Shown here: positions 26,181 to 37,300 of the stretch, piece after piece | Position numbering within the stretch: position 1 is the stretch's first letter | Layout: the number at the start of each line of letters is the position of its first letter | DNA from: Aselliscus stoliczkanus | Lineage: Eukaryota; Chordata; Mammalia; Chiroptera; Hipposideridae | NCBI GenBank assembly: GCA_033961575.1 | Contig: CM066729.1 | Span: 30,352,501-30,416,500 of the forward strand | Direction: 5' to 3' | DNA length: 64,000 nucleotides | The notes under the pieces: model-generated | The model's database searches: none | What the model was told of the DNA's origin: nothing | Seen by the model: the letters and a program-made list of their open reading frames with translations, nothing else | Translations under genes and position numbers: made by a program

Positions 26181-26940
26181 GATATAGGGCCTTAATATCT
26201 TCTTCCACATGCTTAAAAAGGCCCTAGATTCCCAGTGATGGGACAATTATGTAGAACCCAGATTGATTCATTGTTCAAAGTTAATGTGAAAGAAATAGTA
26301 GAAAAACTATCTGAATGTACCAAACTACAATTGAAGTTTTCAAACAACTATCTTAAGTTATCTGCTTGGAAAGGATGTCTTTATTTATCTTCATTTTGGG
26401 CAAAATAAAGACTTCAGATAAAGAGGATTAAATTGATCATATTCTTCAGTTGATGACAGCATTGGTTTCTTCTCTTATATGTGTGTATGCAGGTGTTTAT
26501 GTATTTTCTTCACCCCCCTTCTTCTTTCTAATCCCCCTCACTCCTCAGTGGGATCTATCCTAATATGTTCAACATATAGCTTTCTGTTTGTAAGTGTCCT
26601 TGTGTAAGGTGTACCATTTTGAATATATTCTTCTCAATTAAGTAAATATAGAGGTCCACAATCACTTATTCACAATTATGAAACCTACAAAGCTCCGGAC
26701 ACCAAAATTTTTTTCTTAAACTCACTTAGAAGGCTAAATATGACTCAAGGGAAGGAGGTTATTCATATTTTTCATCCACTTAGTGTAACCATTTCTACAT
26801 TTTTGCGGCAGAGATATTGTGTTCAATCATGAAATTCTGCCTCTTCCCTTTCTAAAATCCAAATTTTCTGAATTCCAAAACCAAATGAGGCTCGAAGGGG
26901 TTTAATCATCTACCTCTAATATTATATAGAGATATTATTC
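26181..26940. other. Intergenic DNA, nothing recognised
   Basis: No gene. May hold the far end of the old LINE-1 that follows. Confidence 0.4.
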
Positions 26941-26990
26941 TGTTTTTACTTTTATATTTGTTGCCAGTATTATGTTTTTAAGATCTATCC

Positions 26991-27058
26991 TAAGAAAAAA
27001 CAAAGAGAGAAATAAAAATAAATAAATAAATAAAAGAAATGAAAACAACAACAACAAA
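26991..27058 (+). repeat. A-rich insertion with target duplication
   Basis: 68 nt of A-rich sequence with an (AAAT) run, flanked on both sides by AAGATCTATCC. It looks like a retroposon so truncated that only the tail was inserted. Confidence 0.7.
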
Positions 27059-27730
27059 AAGATCTATCCATGTTGCTGCATGTACACCAAGTCCATTACT
27101 TATAACTGCTGCAGAACACCACATGAAATTAATCATATTTTACCTACTCACTCCCCCAGTGGTGGGCAACTAGATTGCCTCCAACTCCCCACAACTACAA
27201 ACAATGATTTAGTAAACATCCTTATACATGTCCCTTTAGGGGCCTGCATAAGAACCTCTTTGGGATATATACCCAAGGTAGAACACTGGTCATCAGATGT
27301 GCATATACTTAATCTAACCTAGCCAGGTTCTAGAATGCCTTCCAATATAGCTGCATCAGTCTAGTTGCATTACTAAAGGAACCTGAAATCCTACATTTCC
27401 ACCAACACTTGTCAGTGTCCATGTACTGATTTTTGCCAGTCTTGTAGTTATAAAATGATGTCTCATTCTTGTTTTCATTTGCATTTTTCTGATTATAACA
27501 TATGTGAGTGTCTCGTGATGCTGGTTAGCCTTTGGGGTTTCCTCTCTGTAAATTGCCTGTTCACAAGCTTTGTCCATTTTCACTGGGATTTCTGTCTTTT
27601 TCTTTCTGACTTAACAGGAGTTCCTTGTATACTTCCCTATTGGTTTTAGACATTGCAAAATATCTTCTCCTAATCTGTCAGCTGTCTGTTAACTTTGTTC
27701 ATGGTTAACAGGAAATCATACTGCAGAAAT

Positions 27731-28197
27731 TCTTTTTTTTCTTTTTTTTTTTTGTTAAAGATTTTATTGGGGAATTGGGGGAGAGGAACAAGCGTTGGGG
27801 AATTGGGGAAGGGGAACAGACAAGTTGCTGTCTTTTCGTTCTTCAGTCTAGTTGTGGAGGACATTGCTTCACTGGCCCATGTTGGTATCCTCATTGCGCC
27901 CTTCCTGGGTGAGGCAGATCGGTCGCCGGCCTCTGGGTGTCGCTCACCGCGGCTATTGGCAGCTCATGCTGGCTGCCGGCCGCTCATGCTGGCTGCTGAC
28001 CACTCACTGTAGCCTATGGCTGCCCACTGCAGCAGGGGCTGCAGCATACACTGTCATCGGGGCTCGCGCAGCCCAGCTCCAGGTGGAGCTGTTGTTAGCT
28101 GTGGAGGGCAGTGTCACTGACTCCCATATGTGGGATCCGAACCGGGGTCGCTGGCATCCCCAAACCAGATCTTAACCAATGCGCCACTCGGCCAGCC
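27731..28197 (-). mobile_element. Long-form bat SINE
   Basis: Same body as the copy at 2422. Flanked by CAGAAATTCTT on both sides (27723 and 28197 areas), so inserted into the antisense LINE-1. Confidence 0.9.
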
Positions 28198-29030
28198 CAG
28201 AAATTCTTAATTTTTATGTAATATTTATCAGTATTTTGCCTTATGGCTCAAAACTTTTATGTTTTTTAAGAAATCATTCCCACTCCTGGGTGACAAAATA
28301 GTCTCCTAAATTTTCTTCTACTACTGTAATAATTTTGCATTTCACATTTAGTCTTTAATCCACTTCCAAGTGGATTCACCTCTGTATTTTGTTTTAGGTT
28401 GGAGTCCAGTTTTATTTTTTACCACATAGTGAGTACTTTCTACTAAACAATCCACGTTCTCCTCATTAATCTGAAAGTCATCTGTATCTCATACCAAATA
28501 CCTATATGTACAAGTCTTTATTTTGTTTCAATGGTTTATTTGGCTTTTCTTTTGTCCAACACTATTTTTATTACTATTGCTTTGAAATATGTCTTTATAT
28601 CTGGAATTACTAATTCCACATCTTTATGATTCCTTTACAAGTTTATCTTAGATATCCATAAGCTTTTACTCTTATATACTGTAGAGTAGGCTTATTATTA
28701 AGTTCCTCAGAAAATTTATTTGTAATTTTTTTGAATTGTATTGAATATGTAAATTAATTAGAAGAGACTTGAGTTCTTTATATATTAAGACCTTCCACCC
28801 AAGGATATGGAATATATTTCCATTTCAATTAAATCACTCTACGTACTTGATTTTTAAATTTTTCTCCAAAAGCTGCCTTATACTAACTCATGTAATCAAT
28901 AAAACAACTCAAAATATAGGTACTTTTATGATCATCGTTTTCCAGATGAGGAAACTGGCCCAGAGATAAGTAACTTGACCAAGAACACACAATAACAACA
29001 CAAGTAAGTAGCAGAACCTGGATTCAACTA

Positions 29031-29107
29031 TTGGGTTGTCGGAAAAGTCATGACATTTTTCCTGTCTTTCATTGCAAAAATGCATCATGACTTTTCTGAC
29101 AACCCAA
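29031..29107. mobile_element. Mariner-type MITE, 77 bp
   Basis: Perfect-looking terminal inverted repeats TTGGGTTGTCGGAAAAGTCA / TGACTTTTCTGACAACCCAA with one mismatch, flanked by TA. It folds almost fully into a hairpin. Confidence 0.9.
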
Positions 29108-29191
29108 TAGTTTAGAGTCCGTACTCTTAACCACCATATTGCTTCTCTATCCAGTTATTTTATAGATTCACTGTTACTGTAAATAGTATCT

Positions 29192-29373
29192 TTTTCTTTT
29201 TTAAATAAATTTTATTGGGGAACAGTGTGTTTTTCCAGAACCTATCAGCTCCAAGTCAAGTAGTTGCCTTCAAACTAGTTGTGGAGGGCGCAGCTCCTTG
29301 GCCCATGTGGGAATCGAACCAGCAACCTTGGTGTGATGAGCACTGCACTCTAATCACCTGAGCTAATCCCAAA
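29192..29373 (-). mobile_element. VES-type bat SINE
   Basis: Antisense: ttttattggggaac, ctagttgtggagggcgcagc, cccatgtgggaatcgaacc (B box), then the head near gagctaatccc. Interrupts the old LINE-1. Confidence 0.8.
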
Positions 29374-30040
29374 TAGTATCTTATTTTTATCATTTATTTA
29401 TTGTCTGGTATATTATTTTTATTATATTTTCTAATTGGTTGTTGCAGGTGTAGAGAACTTGGTTGGTTTTCAAAAGTTGATATTTATATCCAGCAAAGTT
29501 GCTAAATTCTCTTATTAGTTCTACTAGTTGTTCTACTGTTTTTGTTGGGCTTTTTTTGTATATCAGCTGTAAATAATGACAATTTTGCCTTTTCCTTTCC
29601 AATTTTTAAACCTTTCATTTCTTTTTCTTTCCATATAGCATTAGCCAAGACTTCCAGTACAATGCTCCACACTATGAAGTAGTGATCATGAGCAGATAAT
29701 GTCTCTTATAGAAAAGTAATGTTATCCCAGGAGCAGGTTTTCATTTAATCTTGGCTGCAGTTAGTGCAGCATGTCAGAGACCTGTTCACAGAAGCACATG
29801 GTAGAAACTGGGTCTGGTGGCCAAGAATCTATTTTGAGCAGAGGCACTGTGCTCATTTATGCCACAGAAATTACTTTTCCATAGGAAACTGCCCTTCCAG
29901 GGGAGAAGCAGCTCAACTGTGAAAAAATTGACTTCATTCTGACTTTAAGTACATTTAACTCCATCCTAAAACCCTACAGCAACAACACAGCTCTGCACTT
30001 ATCATTTGCTTCACACAATCTCCTAGATGAAATTGTTTCT

Positions 30041-30490
30041 GGGCCAGCTGAGTGGCACATTGGTTAAGAGCTGGCTTAGGATGCCAGCGGCCCTGGTTCA
30101 GATCCCACATATGAGGGCCAGTGACACTGCCCTCTACAGCTAAGATGGTGAACAACAGCTCCACCTGGAGCTGGGCTGCTGCAAGTCCACGGTTCGGCAT
30201 AGCTGCAGCCCCTGTTGCAGTGGGCTGCCATAGGCTACAGTGAGTGGCTGGCAGCCAGCGTGAGTGACTGGCAGCCGGTGTGAGCTGCCAAGAGCCACTG
30301 TGAGTGGCCATCCAGAGGCCAGAGACCGATCTGCCTCACCCAAGAAGAACGCAATGATGATACCAACATGGGCCAGTGAAGCAATGTCCTCCACAACTAG
30401 ACTGAAGAACAAAAGGACAGCAGCTTGTCTGTTTCCCTTCCCCGATTCCCCAACGCTATTCCCATCCCCCAACTCCCCAATTTAAAAAAA
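30041..30490 (+). mobile_element. Long-form bat SINE
   Basis: Head gggccagctgagtggcac to tail attccc…aactccccaattt. GAAATTGTTTCTG precedes this copy (30030) and recurs after the next SINE (30685), so the second SINE landed in this one's tail. Confidence 0.88.
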
Positions 30491-30498
30491 AGGAAAGA

Positions 30499-30596
30499 GG
30501 GCTGGCCGAGTTGCGCTGTGGTTAAGCGCTGGCTTGGGAAGCCAGCGGCCCTGGTTCGGTCCCACATGTGAGGGCCAGTGACACTGCCCTCAAGGA

Positions 30597-30680
<84 letters not shown>

Positions 30681-30686
30681 AAAGAA
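30499..30686 (+). mobile_element. Short-form SINE with long (GAAA)n tail
   Basis: Head gggctggccgagttgcgc, hairpin cttgggaagccagc, then about 90 bp of GAAA repeats at 30594-30686 grown out of the A-rich tail. Open frames made of repeated KERKKERK or SFFLSFFL here are artefacts. Confidence 0.9.
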
Positions 30687-31229
30687 ATTGTTTCTGACGG
30701 CGCATTGGTCTCTGCTGCCACGGGGTAATTCACAGACAATAATATTGGAATGAGACTTAGTGATCAACTATTGCTCTCATTTACACACTCTATAAGTCCC
30801 TATAGTGGGTGCCTCATCACCCTTGAGTAGATGATCTGCTTAGGGGATCTGATGCCAACAACTGAGAGAGTTTGAATCAGACCAGGGGCTAACACAGCTT
30901 TCTCCCAATTGACTTCATCGCCCCATCTTCAGTAGAAGTTGGCCCTGCCAAGTAGTCATGGTAGCACCTCAGGCCTTACGGTGACCTCATCTATTCCAGC
31001 TTCAATGGGGACCCAGAGGACAGAAAGAGGAAGCACCCACTCTTCTCTCCAGTATCCCAAAAGGTTTATCCCTACCCAAGATTAGTGCATTTGCACACAG
31101 GTGGGCACTGGCAGCTCCACAGTGAAGTCCTGGGGACATAGTGGAGTAAGACCATCAGAAGCTTTGAGTGGGTGACCAAACACACCCCTCCCTTTCATAC
31201 ACACCCAGGGTGACTAACGCTTGTGGTAG

Positions 31230-32060
31230 AAATGAGTGAACTGAAAAGTCCCACAGAAACCTCAAACCCAGCACTTCCAAAATGGAACTTCTCACTGTCT
31301 CCTCCAAACTCACTCCTGTCTCACAGTAACCCCTGTGCAGGAACTGGAACAACTTCCATTCGGCCATTCTCAGTGCCTTTCTGGCCCTCACACTTGAGGA
31401 GTTATCAAGACTTGGACCTTCCGTCCCCAAGAATGTTCATGAATGGGGTCTTTGCCGCACCCTCCCAACTGCTCCCTCTGCTCCACTCCTCATCCCTAGG
31501 TGCCATCCTCAATACTACTGTTGAAAAAAAATTTTGCATCATGCAAATCCAAACATGTCTACTGCCTGAAACCCTAGAAAGGCTCCCCACGACCCTCAGC
31601 AGAATGTACACTCCTTAGCATGACATCTACGACCCTCACGCCCAGCCCCATCATCCTCTCCAATCTCGCACCCTGACAGCAGGACCCCTACATGGCCACC
31701 TCCATCTGCCCTCGGTGACTCCCTGTGCTTCTGAACCCTATTCTCCCACCTAGAACCTGCATCCCACCCTCCCACCCAACTATTGGGTTGTCGGAAAAGT
31801 CATGACACGTTTTTGCAACGAATAACAGGAAAAATAAGTCACGACTTTTCTGACAACCCAATAGAAGCGGTCTAATGCCTGCTCAGGTCAGAGGTGCCTC
31901 CTGCTCCTGGAAGCCTTTGCAGCTTCCTCACCCCCACGGCTCCTGCTGAGGTGTCCTCTGTCTGGGCGTCTCCTCCCAGGTTCTGTATATCCATCCTACT
32001 AACATGTCACAGTTCTCTCCTGGACACTATAAGAAACTGGATTCTCTAAGAAACTAGTTA
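31230..32060 (+). mobile_element. LINE-2 3' half upstream of IL12A
   Basis: Decayed L2 order: cccagcacttccaaaatgg, cctagaaaggctccccacgac, cctggaagcctttgcagc. Interrupted by a MITE at 31783-31861. Confidence 0.45.
31783..31861. mobile_element. Mariner-type MITE, 79 bp
   Basis: Same family as 29031-29107 but inverted inside; the termini TTGGGTTGTCGG and CCGACAACCCAA-like (one mismatch) and the TA flanks are shared. Confidence 0.9.
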
Positions 32061-32471
32061 TTGCATAGCAGTCTGGTTTCACCTCTTTTCATCTTTAAGA
32101 TAGTACCCATGAACAAAACACATTGAGTCATATTTGATGTGGGAGCATCTCAAAGGGGCCTGCCTGTTCACAGGCTGGGTGCCCCATGTCTGGCACAACG
32201 TCTGCGTGACACATTGTGGAACATCAGAATGAATGAATGAATGAATGCATGAACGAACGAACAAATGAATGAAGTGCCCACCCGGATCCAGGACTAGGCG
32301 GGAGGTCACGTTCAGGGCACACCCTAGATATACTAGATGAAAAGTGGATGGCACTACTCCGCGCTGCGTTATCGGGAGAGGGCTGGGTAGCTGGGGGTTG
32401 GGGGTGGGGGGCGTCCGGGCCGTCAGAGGCGGGCAGGCATGCCCGGGAGTCCTGTGTGGCGACTCTGCGCG

Positions 32472-32488
32472 AATTTCGCTTTCACTTT
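32472..32488 (-). promoter_or_regulatory. ISRE / IRF element of the IL12A promoter
   Basis: On the minus strand this reads AAAGTGAAAGCGAAATT, a near-perfect GAAANNGAAA interferon-response element, about 300 bp upstream of the IL12A start codon. IRF1 and IRF8 control of the p35 promoter is established for human and mouse. Binding here is inference from motif and position. Confidence 0.7.
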
Positions 32489-32649
32489 GGGCTAGGCTGG
32501 AGGCGGCGGGGCCGTCCCAAAGGACTGCGGCTGGGCACCCGGGGAGTTAATCCGAAAGTGCTGCAAGCCCCCAGGGCTGAACTCCACGTGTCACCGAGAA
32601 GGTGATGTACAGAGAGACAGAGAGAAAGAAAGCAAGAGACCAGAGTCCC

Positions 32650-32659
32650 GGGAAAGTCC
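32650..32659 (+). promoter_or_regulatory. kB-like site upstream of IL12A
   Basis: GGGAAAGTCC lies 20 bp upstream of the TATA box. It resembles c-Rel/CD28RE-type kB sites more than canonical p50/p65 sites. c-Rel dependence of p35 transcription in dendritic cells is known; use of this copy is inferred. Confidence 0.5.
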
Positions 32660-32678
32660 TACCGCGCCTTGGGGCAAT

Positions 32679-32686
32679 TATAAAAA
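32679..32686 (+). promoter_or_regulatory. TATA box of IL12A
   Basis: TATAAAAA lies about 100 bp before the start codon, inside a GC-rich stretch (about 32.35-32.90 kb) with many CpGs. A transcript starting about 30 bp downstream would carry a 5'UTR of about 75 nt. The upstream ATG at 32686 is followed at once by TGA, so the start used is the ATG at 32785. Confidence 0.6.
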
Positions 32687-32784
32687 TGTGACCCCCTGGG
32701 TCGGTCTCCTAAACGCCCTCACCTGCTGCATCCAGCCGTCCTCGTCCAGCTGCTGGGTCAGTGTCTGCTCAGTGCCCGCTCAGC

Positions 32785-34157
32785 ATGCGCCCACCGCTCA
32801 GTGAGTACCCGGCAGCTAGCCGACCCTCGGGGCTCCGGTGGGGAGGGGCGACAGCTGGGGGAGAGCAGGCAGACACCCGGGACCGCTAAGGGGAGACTGA
32901 AGACAATCAACAATTTCGTGTAGAGCAGAAAGAAAAGGGTGGGGAAAGACTCACTGCGCACTTAGACAATGCGCTAAATAGGACATTGTCTCATTTAATC
33001 TTGAAACAGCCCCGTGAGTTAACTATCGTTATCTCACTTCACAACTGCGAAAACTGAGGCTCCACGGGATGGTTTTTTGTCCAGGGTCCCCTCAGCTACA
33101 GCTCTAAGAGGGCAGATCCCAGCTGACTTAAACCGAGGCTTTGCCACTCTGCTTCTTCCAAAACACTGGGGTCGTGAGTCTGGGCCAGTCACTTCACCGC
33201 TTGGCCTACGTTTCCCAACTAGTAAAATAGAGACTTTTTCTGGGTGAGCTCCGAGATCAGCACCCTCGTCTGAGCTTTCAGGGTTTCCTCAGAGCTGGTT
33301 GGCTTCTAACCCTGCAATAGAGCGCTGCCTTCCAAGAACTTGATTCATCTCTCAGGTGTTCAAGGAAGATTCAAAAATGGTTGGAAGCTGGGGGTTGGTA
33401 CCCAGAAGAGGAGGATGGGCGGAGATGGCCAGAATGGATGGAAGGTACAGGCAGGCCAAATCAGGCGGACAGGCTCAGTCAGACCCTCCATTCCCTTCCA
33501 GGCCTCCTCTTCGTGGCCACCCTGGTCCTCCTAAATCACCTGGACCGCCTCGGTTTGGCCAAGAGCCTCCCCACAGCGACACCAGGCCCAGAAACCGTCC
33601 AGCGCCTCTACCGCTCCCAAAAACTGCTGAAGGCGGTCAGCAACATGCTTCAGAAGGTGAGCTTTCCAATGTCCTTGTTCCCACTCTGCAGCCTCTCTAG
33701 GGAAGGGGTTTCTCTGAACTCCTGGTCACTTGAAGGAACTGCAGGTAAATTGTGGAAGTTAATCAGGAGCTGTCAAGAGAGGAAGAGGGAACTTTACAAA
33801 TGTCCTAACTATTAGCTAAAGAGTCTCAATGAAATTGTGTCTCCAGAGAAAGCAAGAGTAGTAATAAATTATAATGGCATTCATTTTGGCTGTGTCTACA
33901 CAGAGGAAAGTGGATATTTACAGTGTTTCCTGTAGCCTGCCAACAGAAATGGAATTGTGTCAGGCCCACACTGCTTCTCTGACACACTTATCAATCCAGG
34001 AAACTGTTAGGTGCAGCCTCTGTGCTCCAGGGGCTACAAAGATGAATTAGACTTGCCCTTCACGCTACGCGCCAGCTCCCAGTCTGGTGACGCATTTCAG
34101 GAAGCCTGTGACAGTCCACATCCAGCCATCCACCCTTTATTTTCTTTCTTTCTTTTC

Positions 34158-34216
<59 letters not shown>

Positions 34217-34235
34217 CTTTCTTTCTTTCTTTCTT

Positions 34236-34319
<84 letters not shown>

Positions 34320-37300
34320 TCAGGGCATTGTCACTGGCCCTCATATGTGGGACCCGAACCGGGCCGCTGGCGTCCCAAGCCTGCGCTTAACCACCATGCC
34401 ACTCGGCCGGCCCTAGCCTTCATTTTCTAGGGGAAGAGTTACACAACTTTATTTATAGCTTCATTCATTTTTCAGCTTTCATATTTTAATGCAAACAATA
34501 AAAATTTTTCGGGGCCGGCCAAGTGGCGCGCTGGTTAAGCGCTGGCTTGGGAAGCCAGCAACCCCGGTTCGGGTCCCACATATGAGGGCCAGTGACACTG
34601 CCCTCAAAAAAAATAAAAATAAAATTTTTTTTTTTCCTTTTACAAGTGCTCTAGTAGCTATTGCTTTTTCTACAATGGCCAAAGACTGATGTTTTAAAAG
34701 GTATCCTTTTGTTTTCCTGCTCTCTAGTAAATATCTTTCTTCAATATTTTTAGCTTGTTGTTTTATGAGTATCTTAAACTCAGTGCCACAAGGCCTTATT
34801 AAAGAACTCTTTTTTTCCTTCTTATCTTTAATAATGTGCTGCCAATTGCTCCTTACAGTTCAATCAATCTTAATTAAAAAGGTGGCCTACCAAATGAAAA
34901 CTGCAGAGATAAGTACTTTGATTCCTGAAGAAAGGTTCAATATGGGTACAATTTAGGAGCTCCAGTTTAAACAGAGGCATTCTGTGAAAAAGCTGACTCT
35001 TCTACTCTCAAATGCAGCACGAAAGTTCAAAAGCTTGCAGAACTCAATTTGATATTTTTTTAAACATCATTCCTACGTCAAATTGGCCAGAACAGCGGGC
35101 CACTACAGAAAAGAGATGTGCCAAAGGCACACCACTCACAGGCCATATCCAGCACACAGATTTGTAGAGTTTGACCCATGTCTTTTATATTTTATTTTGA
35201 CACCTTTCATTTGATGCCATCGAAACAGTGGTCCTTTCATAAAAGAACCCAAATTTCCAGCTTCTCTTGAAAAGATCTGAAAAATTATAATAATGGGCCC
35301 ACATTTCCAAATCTAGCTTTTTACAACCTGCTCAGAATAGTGGCTGCCCAGGTCTGCTTGAACACCTCCAGGGACAGTGTATTTGTTTGCTATTGCTGCT
35401 GTTACAAATTACCACTAACTTAGTGGCTTTGAACAACACCAATTTATTATCTTACAGACCTGGAGGTCAGAAAGCCAAAATGGGTCCTACTGGGCTAAAA
35501 TCAAGGTGTCTGCAGAGCTGTATCCATTTCTGGAGATTCTAGGGGTGATTCTCTTTTCTTGCCTTTTCCGGCTTTTAGAGGCTGCCCACATTCCTTGGTA
35601 TATGGCCCCCTTCCATCTTCAAAGCCAGCAACGGTCCATTGAGTCTTTCTTGTGCTACATCACTCTGACCTTGATTCTTCTGCCTCCCTCTTTCCCAGTG
35701 ATTACATTGGACCCACCCAGATAATCCAAGATCACCTATTGTAAGGTCAGCTGATTAGCAGTCTTAATTTCCTCTGCAACCTTAATTCCCCTTTCTTTGC
35801 CTTTAAACGTAACTGTCTTCTCAGGTTCAGGGGTTGGGAGGTGGGTATCTTGGGGCAAGGGAGCATTAGTCTGTCTACTAGACAGGGATTTTACTACCTG
35901 TTCCCAAACATGTTCTGCACTCTCAAGCCTTGATTCATGGCTCCTGCAGTTCCCTCTGCCTGAAATCCCCGCTCCCCTGCCAGTCAGCTCTGAACCTTCA
36001 TACCTTCTCAGCACGTCTCACCTGCTGATGTGTCCCCTAGTCATTTGTGCACTTGCCTGTCTCCTCAGATGAACTTGGAATCCTGGGAGACACAACACAG
36101 TCCTCTTCTTTTTCACGTTCCTTAGTACCTAGCATACTGTCTGGCACACATCAGGCTTGTTGAATGGGAAAATGATCTCAATCTTCAATCAAAAAGTCAT
36201 TACTTCTTAAATTTCATAATTATATTCAACTATGCTTCCCAACAGGCTTGTAAGGTGACATCCTCGCGTGGGTGTGTACCACAAATTAAATCTCAATTTG
36301 TCTTTAGGGTTGCAAGTTTGTTATATCCATCAAATTGTGACCTTAACAGTTCCCCATCAGAAGTTGTAATTGAAAAAGGTTGTCATAAAACCCAGGCGCT
36401 TTGGCAAAAGAAAGAAAAAAAAAAAAAACTGTTGTCACCAGAAACAAGTGTCACAGCGTGGTGTAGATGCTGATTAGCACAGCCTGTTGAAATGATTTAT
36501 AGTGTTTACATAATGGAAAAACACATCATCCAGGGAAACAGGTCCTAAAAGCAAAGGGAGAGGAGGGAGGGAGAGAGAGTGTAAATGACCTGTTTCCTTT
36601 TGCCTTATGAAGAGCCTGAAGTTCCTACAGGTCAAAGGAATGGAGGTCAAGGGCATCAAGCTCTAGCTTTGCTGGCACCCCAAGGTATGGGGAGCCAGGT
36701 GCCTTATTCATGTGATAAACTGGGTTTCTCCTTGTTTTTTTTACAGGCCAGCCAAATTCTAGGATTTCACTCCTGCACCTCTGAAGAGATTGATCATGAA
36801 GATATCACAAAAGATAAAACCAGCACAGTAGAGGCCTGCTTACCACTGAAATTAACCATGGTATTGATGATTTTCCTCTCAAACTATGTAATACACTTAA
36901 GAGCTGTGCATCAAACCTTGTCTTCTTCCAAAAATGTGCATGTTTCTGGTCTCTGCCATCATGGGACTTGAACAGGTCCCATGTTATATTTGAAAAAAAA
37001 GTTAGATTTGAAAAAAAAATCTAAAAACAGATAAGGTTTTTCACAACAATGTGAATATATTTAACATTACTGAACTGTACACTTAAAAATAGTTAAGATG
37101 GTAAATTTTATGTATTTTTTTAACCGCAATAAGGAAACACATGTTTGGGAAGTCAGAAAATTGTATATTAAGAATTAATATCTTGGCCAGCCAAGTGGCT
37201 CAGTTGGTTAAGAGTTCGCTCAAGAGTGCGAGCTCTGAGCAACAGTGTTGCTGGTTGAATTCCCAGCCAGAGCTGAGCAGCCACTGAGCTGCCAACAGGT

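Larger units (their letters stand above)
26941..29640 (-). mobile_element. Long old antisense LINE-1 with later insertions
   Basis: ORF2 in antisense: ttccaccaacacttgtcagt, tgatgtctcattcttg, ttgtccattttcactgggat, then cccactcctgggtgac, further up to ccagcaaagttgctaaattc. Interrupted by an A-rich insertion (26991-27058), a long SINE (27731-28197), a MIR (about 28860-29025), a MITE (29031-29107) and a VES SINE (29192-29373). Confidence 0.7.

Noticed and set aside
29031..29107. Hairpin as a transcription terminator or CRISPR repeat
   Set aside because: TA flanks, a second dispersed copy and mariner-like ends identify it as a MITE; the genome is mammalian.
30041..30110. SINE heads as tRNA genes
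   Set aside because: A and B boxes are present but the cloverleaf is incomplete and each is followed by SINE body and A-tail.
34011..34430. Frames rich in SFFLSFFL or KERKKERK at 30.4-30.8 and 34.0-34.4 kb
   Set aside because: Translations of CTTT/GAAA repeats in SINE tails.
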